A stretch of 64,000 nt of DNA, taken from NCBI GenBank assembly GCA_021029095.1, contig JAJOHG010000061.1:1-64000 (forward strand). The letters are read 5' to 3'. A program made the position numbers and the translations under genes. Positions 36,690 to 47,709 of this stretch are shown one piece after another; the first letter of the stretch is position 1, and every line of letters starts with the position of its first letter. The stretch comes from Phellopilus nigrolimitatus (lineage: Eukaryota; Basidiomycota; Agaricomycetes; Hymenochaetales; Hymenochaetaceae). The notes under the pieces were generated by a model, which was not told where the DNA came from, did no database searches, and was given only the letters and a program-made list of their open reading frames with translations.

Positions 36690-38345
36690 GAGGCTCGAGC
36701 TGCGGGGGGAGGGCGGCATGCGCAGCGAGCGTGGGCGTGGGCGTGAGGACTGGCGTGGGCGTGGGTGTGGGTGCGATGGGTCGTCGATGGCGGCGCGGGC
36801 GGCGACGGGGGCAGTCTCGTCAGCGGGCGTGGGTGTGCGCTGTGCGCTGTACATGTAACTGCAGATGGCGCTAAGGATAGCCTAGAAGCCACAACCCCGA
36901 TGTGGGGTTGATCGGCGCAGATATACAAGGAAGGAAGGCGCGCCCGCGTGCCCGTGACGTACTGGCATGAGCGAGATATGAAGATAGGGAAATGAACCTT
37001 TCGCATCCATCTCCTTCAACTTTGATAAATCCGGCTTCTGAAATTCCCTCAAGCTTGGACGTACCACCAGAAGACACCTTTTCAATGCACGTGCTCAGAG
37101 TCTACAAGATTTTCAGCTCAACCGACCTGCATCCTTTTTCTACTCCGAGTGAATGTCTTCATTGTGATGATCTGTGCTAAAAGAGCGCTATAATACACAA
37201 ATCCTACATCAGGAAACTGCATTTTCAGAATAGTTGACGTAGTGTCAAACACTTACGTAGGAAGGTAGTTGATAGCATGTTTAGCGTGTTTAGCGTGTTT
37301 AGCGCATTTAGCTATTAGGTGGATAGTGTGGTAGCGTGATTAGCTTCTATAGTTTCTATAGTTGTTATTAGGATGTACTCATATTTAAACTCATTGTCTA
37401 ATTGTGCCCCGGACAAACCATGCATAAATTCAGTATTGGTCCGTAATCCAGCAACTCAAAGTATGATATCAATGTTCATATCGAACTTAAGTAATGAGCC
37501 TGTCTGATATACATCTTTATAGGTTGTTTTGTCAGTAAAACTGTTGACAAAAAACTGCTTTGCCAGCTCCACTAGGGCTCATCACGAGTCCTTAATACCC
37601 ATGGAAAACTGTGACTACTAGTAGGGCTCACCACAAGTCCACCGAGGGTTGACCCGGATCCGTTGGCAGGTCACCCGCGACGAAAAATTCTATTCCCAGA
37701 CCTGCCTTGACCCGGACACATACAGACATGGATTCCTGGGTCCTCAGAAACCCGCGGGTGCAGGTCAAGCAGGTCAACGGTTAGTTTACAATTTTTATAG
37801 CATTATGCAGCACTTGTTAGAAATAAATAGTAAATGATACGAAAACACTCTACAAGCTGATCCCCAGCCTCTGTGTCTTGATTCCTATCCTTCTCCTTAA
37901 CTTGATGAGGTGCTCCGAGCTCGGGCTGCCCTGTGCACAAAATGAAACTTGCAGAATGAAGCACGCAAAACGAAGTGCAAAGAACAAAGTGCGAAAAAAG
38001 AAATCGTGGGAGTTTAGGGAATGCATGGGAAAGTGCAGACAAGTCTGTCCGTTGCTTCTGTTGGCTTAGTCATAAATCAGAAATATGATCTTTTGACCCC
38101 TGCAAAATCCAAAATTCATATGAACTAGAGTTCTAAACAATTTGAACTTCACTTTATATGACCCTAATGAATGTTCTGTATCATCACTGGCTGCCTTGAA
38201 AACCTATGAACTACCTGGGGGTAATGGAAAATCACAAATTCTCGACCCGGACCCATGACAATCCGTTTCCCACAGATCGCCCGTTGACGGGTGATCCGTG
38301 AATATGGATCTGTAGTCCAGGTTTGGTCACAGGTTTCCACAGGTT
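36690..38345. other. intergenic, AT-rich; short repeats, no gene
   Basis: 36690-37000 is the likely promoter of the membrane protein gene. 37270-37310 has repeated GTGTTTAGC units. The motif TACATCAGGAAAC at 37205-37217 recurs inverted at 45166-45178. 37640-37780 and 38230-38340 share CCCG-rich runs such as GACCCGGA, typical of old repeats. No coding potential recognised. Confidence 0.4.
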
Positions 38346-39240
38346 TTAAAGTCTCATGGTGAGCTCTATCTGACACGCCCAGAGTGCCACCGGCTCCAGG
38401 GAAGCTGCCTGGAGTCCCTGGGCCACCAAGGAATCTGCCCGCACCGGGGAAGCTGCCTGCGCCAGGCACTCCACCTGCACCTGCAGATTGGTAGAACTTC
38501 TGCATGATTGGGCCCGCGATTCCTTTGAGCTCCTTCTGCTTCTTCTTGTACTCCTCCTTCGACGCTTCCTGCAAGTTGTCGAGCCATGAAATCGCCTCAT
38601 TCACTGCAGTCTCAAGGAGTGTCTTGTTGTCTGCGTCGAACTTGTCCTTCACCTTCTCATCCGTGATTGAATTGCACAGGTGGTACACGTAGGACTCGAG
38701 ACCGTTCTTGGTAGTGATATGCAAAGCGGCTCCCTCGCCCTCAGCTATAAAGAAATATAGTCAGAGTTTAATATGGATGATAGAACTGAGTATTTGCTTA
38801 CCCTTGAATTTCTCAGTGTTGCTGACCATACACTTGATCTCCTCCTTCGTAAGATGACCCTTGTCATTAGTGATCATGATGCGGTTTGACTTTCCGGTCA
38901 TCTTATCCGAGGCAGACACGTTAAGGATACCGTTAGTGTTGATGTCGAAGGTGACCTCAACCTGAGGAACACTGTGCAGGTGGGTCACCAGAAAGCTCGA
39001 TCTTGCCGAGGAGGTTGTTGTCCTTCATGCGCGCATGCTCGCCCTTGAAATCCTGGATAAGGACACCGGACTGGTTGTCAGAGTATGTCGAGAAGATTTT
39101 GGACTTCATCGGGACAGTCGTGTTGCACTTAATTAGCGCAGTCATGACACCACTGGCGGTCTCGATACCGAGCGAGAGCGGTGCGACATTGAGGAGGAGA
39201 TTCTGAGTCTTCTAGGAAGGTGAGGATGGCAGCCTGAACA
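38346..39240 (-). pseudogene. HSP70 (SSA type) C-terminal fragment
   Basis: Reading leftwards from 39240: [11 protein letters not shown] in one frame, then [39 protein letters not shown] and [13 protein letters not shown] in another, then [39 protein letters not shown], and after an intron [19 protein letters not shown] and [20 protein letters not shown]. The C-terminus degenerates into a [15 protein letters not shown] run instead of the usual GG-rich end with EEVD. The ATPase domain is absent. A frameshift lies near 38990-39000 and several normally invariant residues are changed. It covers the substrate-binding domain only and is clearly dead. Confidence 0.88.
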
Positions 39241-40205
39241 GCGGCACCGTGCAAAGTCATGTTGCAAACAAACAAATTGATGATACACTGATGATGCACA
39301 TCAAATTTTAGCTAAGTTCAATTTCCCATGCTCCGTCAGAGCGTTCAGACGGAAGCACCCAAAGTGTGGGAAAACACGTGACAAGTGATGACTCGCATGG
39401 AAATATGTGACAAGTGGCACATGATGTGACTCATGATGATTTTCATTGCCACGTCACTTTGTCTTTTTCGCCACCATCATCCCCTCCCACTCTTACATTT
39501 GTTTTTCTATTTTCTTTTGCTTTATTCTTTCTAGCCCTATCTCTGCGCGGCTAAGGGTGCCCAATTAGGAGCCGCTGCGCGAGTGGGGTAGTGCATGTTG
39601 AGCTATTATGCTTCCTTGTGTTTATAGTAAAGGTTTTTTTTATGATGCAATTTTTCCCTTTGCTTCGACTCACTACCACCAGCCTGGGCAGAAAGATGGC
39701 TTTGAAGTTGCTTCATGCCTTAGCACTGAGGTTTGCTTCATGTGCCTGCTTGGGTGGTGATGGGTTTTCCCCTATGCTCCAACCACCGGCCTGGGCAGAA
39801 AAGATGGCATTGAAGTTGCTTCATGCCTTAGCACTGAGGTTTGCTTCATGTGTCTGCTCACACGGTGATGGCTCGCTTCATGCACTCTCCCCCACAGATC
39901 CTGTGCGGATGTTCACCTTCTGGTTGTTTGTTAATGTTGGTTACTTAACTTTGCCTCCCTGATCGTCGGTACACGTCTGACCAGTACGACGGGCCCGTGA
40001 CCCGAGCGTTGACCGTTCGCAGACGCAATACTCCCAACAGTAGTGCCAACAGCCGCAATTCGAACCTCAAGCCAATGCCAACCGCCAGACTATGTGGAGT
40101 TCGGTGTTGGATGCTGGACGCGACCCAGCTATGCCTGCGCATCCGGGACATGTTCGTGCAGATGGAGTAGCCCGCGGAGGCCATGACGAAGGCGTTTACA
40201 CCGCA
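39241..40205. other. non-coding; contains tandem repeat at 39680-39890
   Basis: 39680-39785 and 39787-39890 are two copies of an about 107-bp unit (CCTGGGCAGAAA... TTCATGTGCCTGCT type). The rest is AT-rich without genes. TGACAAGTG runs near 39380-39420 are simple direct repeats. Confidence 0.6.
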
Positions 40206-40211
40206 GGGTTT

Positions 40212-40787
40212 ACTGTCTGCTGGCCCGCAGGACAAGCAGGACCGGTCTGCGAAGCGCCAGGAGGAGCTCGCGCGCGAGACGGGCGCGTCGAGGCAAGTTC
40301 AGGGCGAGATGCGGCGGGAAGAAAATGCAAACGCACCTTGGTCTTGTCTTTTTTCGACTCCTTGTCCTTCCTCTCTGCCTTCGCCCGGGCGATGGCGGCC
40401 TGGCGCGCCTTGGTGCGGTCGATCTCGGTCTGGTTGCGGCACGCGGCGATGGCGGCAAGGTCGGCGCCGACGATGCCGCGCTGGTGCTTCACGGTGCGGC
40501 GCGTGCGCTTCTTGGAGGCCTCCTCGGCGAGCCCCTTCTTGTGCATGCACCGGTAGACCTGCGTCCACGCAATCTTGCGCGGGTTCTTGCGCTGCAGGAA
40601 GAGTGACTCGTTCGTTCTTGCCGTTTGCGAAGCGGAAGACCTGGAGAGACGGGGGTTCAGCAGCAGTCGAATGTGGGCGGACAAGCGCGCGCGGTCGGAC
40701 TGACGCACTTTGCTGTCGCCGCAAATGAACAAGCGCCCCTTGCTGGGGTAGACTTTGTAGCCCGAGAACGAGTCGATTTCAACCTTC
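40212..40787 (-). pseudogene. RPL24: ribosomal protein L24 (eL24) pseudogene 1
   Basis: Exon 2 begins at about 40787 after CTACAG and reads KVEIDSFSGYKVYPSKGRLF; the ATG-bearing first exon is missing. After an intron come VFRFANGKNE, then LFLQRKNPRKIAWTQVYRCM, HKKGLAEEASKKRTRRTVKH and QRGIVGADLAAIAACRNQTE. A 4-bp duplication at 40609-40616 (ACGA twice on the coding strand) shifts the frame within NES, and Arg-to-Cys changes occur at two usually basic positions. The normal last exon is replaced by unrelated sequence. eL24 is a large-subunit ribosomal protein that needs the first exon and frame, so this copy is inactive. Confidence 0.88.
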
Positions 40788-40799
40788 TGTAGGTCCGAG

Positions 40800-41470
40800 C
40801 GGGTGCTCCGTCAGCGACCCTCCATCCTTACCCCATCCCTCACTGCCTCCACCACTGTAGCGCCCCTCCTGCCCCTCCCACGACCTCCAAACCGATTCTC
40901 ACGCCCATCAGCACCGGGCCCTCAACAACGACCACCTCACCATCGAGCGGCGCGCCATACCCGTCCCCGCCGACTTCGCCGCCGTCGACCGCCGCATCCG
41001 CGGGGACAGACGACGCCGCAGAGAGCCCCAGCCCCGCATCGAGCGAGGACAGCGCGCTCCCGGCGTCGCCGAACAGCACAGGCGCCGCGGCGGGCGGCAG
41101 CCCCCGCCGTACCCGCACGAGCCCGCACACACGCGCAGCGGCAGCGCGTACGCGCCAGTGCCCGTGCCGCCGCCGTATGGCAAACTCGGCGAGGCGTTCT
41201 CGCTCCCCGGGTTCAGCGCGGGCTTCGGCGCGGTCGGCGTCGTCGCGCCGATGGCGCAGGCGCTGCAGGTGCACCGTGCGCGCGCGTGCCGCCGCTGGGA
41301 AGACGGGCGGCGAGCCGACGCTCGTGTCGAGCGTGTCCATGGGCCACGGCCATGGCTTCGGCGGCGGCGTGGTCGGATATGGAGGCGGCGGGGGCAGGGA
41401 CAAGGACGCGATGATGGTCGTGCTGGACGACGAGAAGCGCGCGGGCACGGCGTACTACGAGACCGTGCAC
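40800..41470 (+). pseudogene. fragment of a Ser/Pro/Gly-rich protein gene
   Basis: The plus strand gives PYPSPPTSPPSTAASAGTDD and SALPASPNSTGAAAGGSP in one frame, then VPVPPPYGKLGEAFSLPGFS in another and VSSVSMGHGHGFGGGVVGYG, DAMMVVLDDEKRAGTAYYET in the first again. The switches fall in GC dinucleotide runs near 41135, consistent with small indels. No domain is recognised. It is bounded on both sides by RPL24 pieces, so it is probably part of a rearranged block. Confidence 0.4.
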
Positions 41471-41499
41471 CGCCCAATGGGCCGCGCACCGCACGCGAG

Positions 41500-41745
41500 A
41501 GACGGGCGCGTCGAGGCAAGTTCAGGGCGAGATCCGGCGGGAAGAAAACGCAAACGCACCTTGGTCTTGTCCTTTTCGATTCCTTGTCCTTCTTCTCTGC
41601 CTTCGCCCTGGCGATGGCAGCCTGGCACACCTTCGTGCGGTCGATTTCGGTCTGGTTGCGGTGCGCGGTCGACGATGCCGTGCTGGTGCTTTACGGTGCG
41701 GCACGCGCGCTTCTTTGAGGTCTCGTGCGCTAGGCCCAACTCTCG
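41500..41745 (-). pseudogene. RPL24: ribosomal protein L24 pseudogene 2 (partial)
   Basis: Short second copy of the L24 C-terminal half: SKKRACRTVKHQHGIV followed, in shifted frame, by sequence matching the NQTEIDRTKARQAAIARAKA region, and the same intron start after KDKTK. Starts near 41745 and lacks exons 1 and 2. Its downstream end is nearly identical to that of pseudogene 1 (40270-40340 versus 41505-41570), so one copy derives from the other or both from one source. Confidence 0.8.
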
Positions 41746-42214
41746 CTTTTTTGGTTGAAGGCTTTTTATTTGCTCGTCTTCTTGCGTTCGATCAACCCCC
41801 ATATGCAAACCCTCCAACATATCATGGCCCATCGGGGCGCTTGCGCGACCCGCTCAAACGCTCGATGGCACCCATATACCCCGCCGCGCCAGATTGGCTC
41901 GGCGGGCACGTCGGCTGCGAGCACACCCAATCATGCTGCTCTTCTCCTGTCTTCTCACCATCACTGTGTCGACAACAATCATTTAATCACCCCTGCTTCG
42001 TCTGTGTACACTATCTCTCCCGCATCCTCTTCATTTTCTCAATCCCCACACCCCTCATCCTCTGACTCGCAACTTGTGTTGCCTCAGGCTCCGAAACCGC
42101 AACCTGCTCCAAAGGTCCCTCCGGCAAAAGCAAATTACGTGGAGTCACTCGTCGGTGAGTCTAAGTGTTTACGACACGGCTTCTTTCGCGATGTGTGTCT
42201 GATTATTCCTGTAT

Positions 42215-42925
42215 TAGATCAAGCCGTCAGAAACTTGTCAGACATATGGCGACCAAGTCGTGCTTCTCCTTCTTCGACGCCTTCATTCCCCGGAAAAGCA
42301 CCTCGTCGTCCGCAATCTCCTTCCGTAGGAGCTCAATTTGCTGGAGTTCTCGCTTCGAAAGATAGTCTTGCCGAGAGCGCTCACGGAGGGACGGCATGGC
42401 GGCTACTCGCGCAGCGGCATCGTCTGCGAGTTGTCGACGCTGGGCATCTTCTGTGGCTGCGCCCTTCGAAGACCGGTCCTCGACTACTTTCTTCGTGCGG
42501 TCCTTGTCGCGCTCACGCATCCGATCCGCAAACGCGTCCCGCTCGTCTAAATCTCTCCGTCTTTCGCGCTCTCTCCTCTCGTCCTCATCTTCAAGCAGTT
42601 CTGTATCATCCTCTCCCGCGTCCGGCTCTCTTCCCTTGGCTCGTCCTCGTCGCCCTTACATCGCTTCCGCGCAACCTCTTCGTTGCTTTCCCACTCCCTT
42701 CCGTTCGTCTCACGTTTCCTTGCATGACGCTCCTTCTTGCTTCTGTCTTTTCCTTTCTCCTTAGATCTTCCTTTGTCCTTCTTGGGTACGGTGATGCTGC
42801 CATCCTCATCCTCAACGAACGAGTACTTCTGCGCCTGAAGCGCTTTCGCTTCCTTCTCGGCTTGCTTGCGTGCTACATCGGCCGCGTTCTTGTGTTTACT
42901 CTTTCGGGGCACACGAACGAAGACT
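42215..42925 (-). pseudogene. PRP2/DHX16-like DEAH splicing helicase, N-terminal fragment
   Basis: Minus-strand frames give KHKNAADVARKQAEKEAKAL, QKYSFVEDEDGSITVPKKDK, then after a frameshift near 42620 DDTELLEDEDERRERERR, DAFADRMRERDKDRTKKV and MPSLRERSRQDYLSKRELQQ followed by ELLRKEIADDEVLFRGMKAS. This charged coiled region matches the N-terminal part of the spliceosomal ATPase PRP2. The helicase domains are absent: beyond 42215 the sequence is unrelated. Missing C-terminal two-thirds and the frameshift make it a pseudogene. Confidence 0.7.
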
Positions 42926-42989
42926 GGCGACCCGAATACATTCCGGTGGTCTTTGCAACATCCACGCAAATCTTGGTGGCAAAACAACA

Positions 42990-44563
42990 GCCACCCTCTA
43001 CCCTGCCAACCACAGGCTATACAAAGACGTTCGGTTCCTCTCCCGTCACCCTGCTCACCATCAACGCAACACTCCCCTCTGCCGCCTAACCCGCCACGCG
43101 TCGCATCGAGCTTTTTGAACGAGCACTTTGCGAACGCCACGATTGTCGCCGAAAAGGACCTCGTGCCAATCAAAAAGTTCGTACGCGAAGTACTCCGACG
43201 TTCGCGCACGACATGCAGCATCTTGCAGTCTGCGCTGTGCTACATCGAAGGGGTACTCAGAAGGTGCCAGAGATGGCAGAGAAGGAGAAGCAAGGTTTTG
43301 GTATCAGGGGCGAACCGGAGTTGGGTGAATAGGATCGTGAGGGATGACGAGGAAGCGAATGCCTCGTCGTATGTGAATAGCCTCTTGGATATTTCCGCGC
43401 TCGGCGACCTCCCGACGGAGCTCATGCCTACGGAACTGTACGACTTGAGTAACATGCCGATGGTCCTCCAGGTCGACGCTTCGCAGCTGTCATGCGACAC
43501 GCTTCCGCAAGCGGAAACAGCTGACAAGCACCGAAAGACGCCCGAGCCTCGAAGTTCTTGCAAGACCGATGCTACTCGAACCGCGCGTGGGCCAAACTCT
43601 CCGGGCTTCCCCTGCGGGAAATCGGCAGCTGCGAACGCGCTTTCGGAGACGCGCTTGAGTGGCGTCTGTGGGTCGGTAAAGCTGCTTTTGGATTTGCGAC
43701 TAACACCGGACTTTCTCCGATTTTAGAATGGCAGAATCGCCCCGCATCCGTGAACTTCCCTCTCACCACCGAACGTAAGTGTTTCTCCTCCGTCGGCGCT
43801 GTCCATCAGACTCTCCAACTTTGTCTCTACGTTTTATAATTGACCTGTGTCTGTACACTTACTGACGCGCCATTTCCCATTCTCTGATCGACAGGGTCAA
43901 CAACCCAATGGCGCTCTGGGCATCTCCGCGACCCTGAGGAAGGCTCGCGTTCGATCATGCGCACGTCGGCGTCGCCTGCTGCGCGTGCGTCGTCAAATAT
44001 GCCAAGCCCGCCGCTGTCGGATTCCGGCGCGAGTCCAGAGGTTGAGCGCGTGCTGCCTCTGCTGCAGCGTGCGCGGGCGTCGAATAGGACGCTCAGGCGT
44101 GCGGTCACGTTGCTAGAAGAGTTGGCGTTCAGGAGCGTGCCCCCGCGGTATCGCTCCCCCGGATCGCTGCCGTTTTCCTTCGCAGCTTGCGGTCAACGCT
44201 GCGCGTCAGAGCGCCGCTCAAAGCGGCCAACCGACGATGCTGTCAATCCCGCTCACTTCGCAGATGCCAAGCGCGTTGAACTCGTTTTCGTCCGATATGA
44301 ATGTCTTCGCACTAGACGAGCCGACACCGTGCTTCTCTCACTCGCCCATGTCCCTCGTCGAGCCCAACCTCGACACCCCGAGCACAGTCTTCAGCACCTC
44401 GTGGTCGCCTGCGCACAGCACGAGCTCGTCGGACGAGTCCGAGTCCGGCTCGAGCGGCGGGTCCATCGCGACGCCCCCAGACGTGCTTCGTGCGTTTGCG
44501 CCGGGATCCGCGGCCAGCTTCAGTGTCCAGCGCGCCGCCGCGTCGCGCGTGAGCGCTCTCTGA
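42990..44563 (+). pseudogene. PCL-type (Pho85) cyclin-like gene, frame-damaged
   Basis: Plus-strand reading SFLNEHFANATIVAEKDLVP, KKFVREVLRRSRTTCSILQS then ALCYIEGVL resembles the first helices of a fungal PCL cyclin box. The frame is lost at about 43255-43330: the expected KVPEMAEKEKQGFGIRGEPE runs in another frame into a stop, and reading returns with NRIVRDDEE. Later, MQDRCYSNRAWAKLSGLPL and ERAFGDALEWRLWVG supply the last cyclin helices, followed by an intron and a Ser/Pro-rich C-terminal part (PSPPLSDSGASPEVERVLPL; to the stop at 44563). PCL cyclins activate Pho85-family kinases. Two or more compensating indels mark it as a decaying copy rather than a functional gene. Confidence 0.55.
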
Positions 44564-44569
44564 AACGAG

Positions 44570-45514
44570 TACGCGAAGACCGCCGCTGGCGACGCGGGGC
44601 TCAGGTGCTTCCCGCCCACGGGTGGGCTGGTGCGTCCCTTCTCCGACCCGTCGGGTCGACCCTGCATTATTTCTTATCATTGATCACACAGAACACCAAA
44701 TACGACGACATTCAGCTAGCTGGGAGTGATGCAATGGATCATCAAGAACTCCCCTGCAGCTTCCCACTCCCTTGTATATATAGTAGCTTCTCAATGTACC
44801 TATGTAGCTTGCAGCTGCAATATAGTATATTCCTCACAATAGCACCACCTGAAGTTTCTGAATGGGCAAAAAAAAGAAGCAAAATAACTGCCTGACCACC
44901 TGCAGCAATATTCCCCCTACTCATATATCTACTGTCCAACCATGCTACATAATTCTAAGAGCACTAATTTCACTATGGAACCCTAACACACTACCTCGCT
45001 ACAAACCCTAAGACAGCTAAACTACACTATGACAACTATGCAACTATGCACTACCTCGCTAAGGTGAGTTCTGTAGCGCTAGGAAGTTGATAGCAAACTA
45101 TTCGCCGCTATGTTGCTATGGTAACTTGGTAGCGCTACCAAGTGTCGGCTAGTTTTTTAAGGTTTCCTGATGTATGGAGTTATAATAATATGCAAGCTTG
45201 TCTCTCGTGTCTCGTGGACCGGTGAAACCAGAGTGCGCACCTTGCAGCATGTGCAGTCACCACACCACAACACTTGTAAACTCAGAAATTGTAACACTTG
45301 AGTCTTGAAGCATGCCCGCATACCTTCAGACATTTAGCCAGTGTTGGCTCAAGCCCAAATAGCTCCCAAATCATCTCTATGTTTTGAAATGAGCTGTATT
45401 TTAGCTCAACTACTACAAAATGTGTGGGTGCACAGTCTATCTAGGAGTAGAGAAACAGACCAATGCCAGGCCTACCATGCCTGCTTTAGATTGGCAGCAT
45501 CATTCTGCACATAA
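44570..45514. other. AT-rich non-coding region upstream of the CaaX family array
   Basis: A 20-bp perfect palindrome ACTTGGTAGC/GCTACCAAGT lies at 45127-45146. CTACCTCGCTA is repeated at 44990-45000 and 45051-45061. The last 300 bp are the 3' flank of family copy 1. No gene seen. Confidence 0.5.
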
Positions 45515-46149
45515 CTATGCTATGTCTGAAAGTGTGAAGATCTTCTGCATGGTCTCTGGTGCATTCCCATGGTTAAAAAGCAGCCTTGCAACATTTTCTG
45601 CCATTCCGGGTGCATTTATGTCCTGCTCAAGTGCAAGGTTGCAGGCAATCAGTGGCTCGCGGAGCAATGCTGCAAGCCATGTGATGGTTGCAGTGTGTTC
45701 CTTGTCATAGGCATGCACCTTGTTCCTGAGCATGTGATCCAGTTCGAGACCTTTTTGATTGATTGGCTTCCACTCTTCGCTTGTGAGTGCATGATAACTG
45801 CCTTCAAAAAGGTCACATTTTTCCACTACATTTTTGCTAAGCCTGTAGGCACGGTACAGTTTGATGTCCTGGTGAGTGCACAGGTCCTTAAATTTGGGTC
45901 TTCCTTTAGTGAAGCAGACCTGTGAGTCACTGCTCCCATGGCTGCACTTATAGAATGTGGTGTTGTTGTGACAAGTATATAATATGAACATGTCCCTGTT
46001 GCCATTTTTTGGAGACTCGGCACCAAAGATGAGGAACAGGGAATGTCGGTAAAGCCGATCTTGGGACAACATTCTGCACATCACAGCCAAAGGTATAAGC
46101 ATCCAGAATAGACTTTGGTACCAATAAGAAGCACTCACGTTTCTGACAT
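45515..46149 (-). CDS. CaaX-family gene, copy 1 (no CaaX)
   Basis: Exon 1 is 11 nt (46149-46139, ATG TCA GAA AC), the 65-nt intron starts GTGAGT, and exon 2 is 46073-45515; together 189 aa in frame. The protein starts MSETMLSQDRL and reads HSLFLIFGAESPKNGNR, a variable centre, then ITWLAALLREPLIACNLALE, LLFNHGNAPET and FTLSDIA. It lacks the C-terminal Cys motif of its relatives. Promoter TATATAA at 46241-46247 (minus strand) and a leader with seven CAA units precede it. I recognise no family; no signal peptide or membrane helix is evident. Expression is suggested by the conserved promoter and splice sites, and by open frames in all copies. Confidence 0.7.
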
Positions 46150-47187
46150 TGTTGTGGTTCTTTGTTGTTGTTGTTGTTGTTGTTCTGTAAGTAAGTCTGG
46201 TCTGTGTTCTGATGCTCTGAAAGCAACAGACCGGGCAGGCTTATATAGTGCTGCACCACAACATTGCACTGAAGCACATTTGCACTGGGGCAGGCTCTGT
46301 TGCTCCTTGGCAGAGCACAAAAGCACCAGGGTGGCAACCGTTGCAGTGTGCAAGCTGGGTGGAGCATACATGTTGTGCATTGGGTGTCATGCCACTGACC
46401 ATTGCAAAAGCTTTCATGCAAAGAGGAAAAGTGCACAAGTAGAGAAGTGCATGTTACAAGGCAGCCTGCAGATAGCATTTGTTGGCTTGATCCAGAATTT
46501 GTCTATACAACTGAAGTGATCTGCATTTTAATCTTGAAGAGAAGGGGAACACAGCCACTGTAAGATTAGGGGTAAGTGTGACAAATACTCTCCTGGATGT
46601 AGAAGTGATTTTCTGAGCAATGAGACACCAAAATTGCCATCGCAAACTAAGCCACACTTTGTCCCCCCTTTTTTTTTACAAAACAAAGTATGTTGACAAG
46701 TAAACAAAATACTATAGAATATCCTTGCAGAATTTTGTGCAAAATTTGAGGAGAAATGAAAGAGGCACAGTGAGAAACAAAAAGCTGTGATGTTTTTGCT
46801 CCTCACTGCTCAAGGGGACAGTAGATTTCCCAGTGACCCTGTTTTTTTTTCTTCTGTAGAGTAAGTATGAGTGATACCGACCGCTAAATAATATTGTCTG
46901 TGCATGTACTGGTAGCTACTCGGTATTGCTTGAGCAATGCTCAAACATTCTGTCAAAGTGTACCAAAAATGGTAACTGCAACTTGGTGTGACACAAAGCA
47001 TTTTGCCTTCTGCACATGCACACATCTTTCTCCCTCTGGACCAGCACTGATTTTTCATATGATGAGAGGAGAATATGTCAGCAACATAAACATGGCATAA
47101 TGTGAAGGAGAATTTTGGACTGAACTCAAGAATGACAGTAAACACATGCACTATCCTACCAATAGGTCGCAGGTCCCATAGGTGTCT
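46150..47187. repeat. upstream part of family unit 1
   Basis: Promoter and upstream sequence repeated with few changes at 48321-49760 (with an insertion), 51018-51995 and, inverted, 61920-62625. Open frames in it (such as 46135-46380 minus, which would run through the TATA box) differ between copies and are probably not translated. Confidence 0.75.
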
Positions 47188-47611
47188 TCACTGCAGGCAT
47201 CCACTTAGAATCCCCCCATGGCGAGTCAATTAGATGTTTTATTTAATTGTGGCTTTCTTCACACATCATAGTTTAACACTTTTGGACACTTTTATCCAAA
47301 TGACTTTCTAACTTTCTTATGCCTTTCTCCGAATGATATACTTTAACTTCCATTTCACCTTTGTCCGCACAAGAAAGGCTTAACAAAGGCATGTTTTCGT
47401 CAAAGCACCCCTTTGTTAAGCCTTTCTTGTGTGGACAAAAGCAAAAAGAAAGTTTAAGTATGCTGTTTGGAGAAAGACATAAGAAAGTTAAAAAGTGATT
47501 TGGATAAAAGTGTCCAAAAGTGTTAAACTATGATGTGTGGAGAAAGCCACAATTAAATAAAACATTTAATCGACTCACCATGGGAGGATTCTAAGTGGAT
47601 GCCTGCAGTGA
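47188..47611. repeat. 424-bp palindrome, copy a
   Basis: Imperfect inverted repeat with about 200-bp arms. Ends are CACTGCAGGCATCCACTTAG and its reverse complement; the centre lies near 47400 (GGCTTAACAAAGG... CCTTTGTTAAGCC). It sits at the boundary between family units. Its transcript would form a long hairpin. Confidence 0.9.
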
Positions 47612-47709
47612 GTGCATGTACTTGATTGATCTCTTATCCTCAGAATTCAGCAGGTCAAACATGGAATCTATTGTCTTTGTCTTCATCTAACTGCTTGAAA
47701 TCCACTAAG

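Noticed and set aside
40803..41448. Arg-rich ORFs on both strands between RPL24 pieces
   Set aside because: Only the Ser/Pro/Gly-rich plus-strand reading looks protein-like, and it is frame-damaged.
41755..43089. 444-aa plus-strand ORF over the PRP2-like fragment
   Set aside because: The recognisable protein similarity is on the minus strand; the plus frame shows only compositional bias.
37204..45178. Complete transposon bounded by TACATCAGGAAAC
   Set aside because: Only 13-14 bp match, flanks then diverge, and no target duplication was found; kept only as a note.
46135..46380. Poly-Gln ORF ending RTTTMSET before each family gene
   Set aside because: It is the CAA leader read in the MSET frame and stops in the intron; it spans the promoter.
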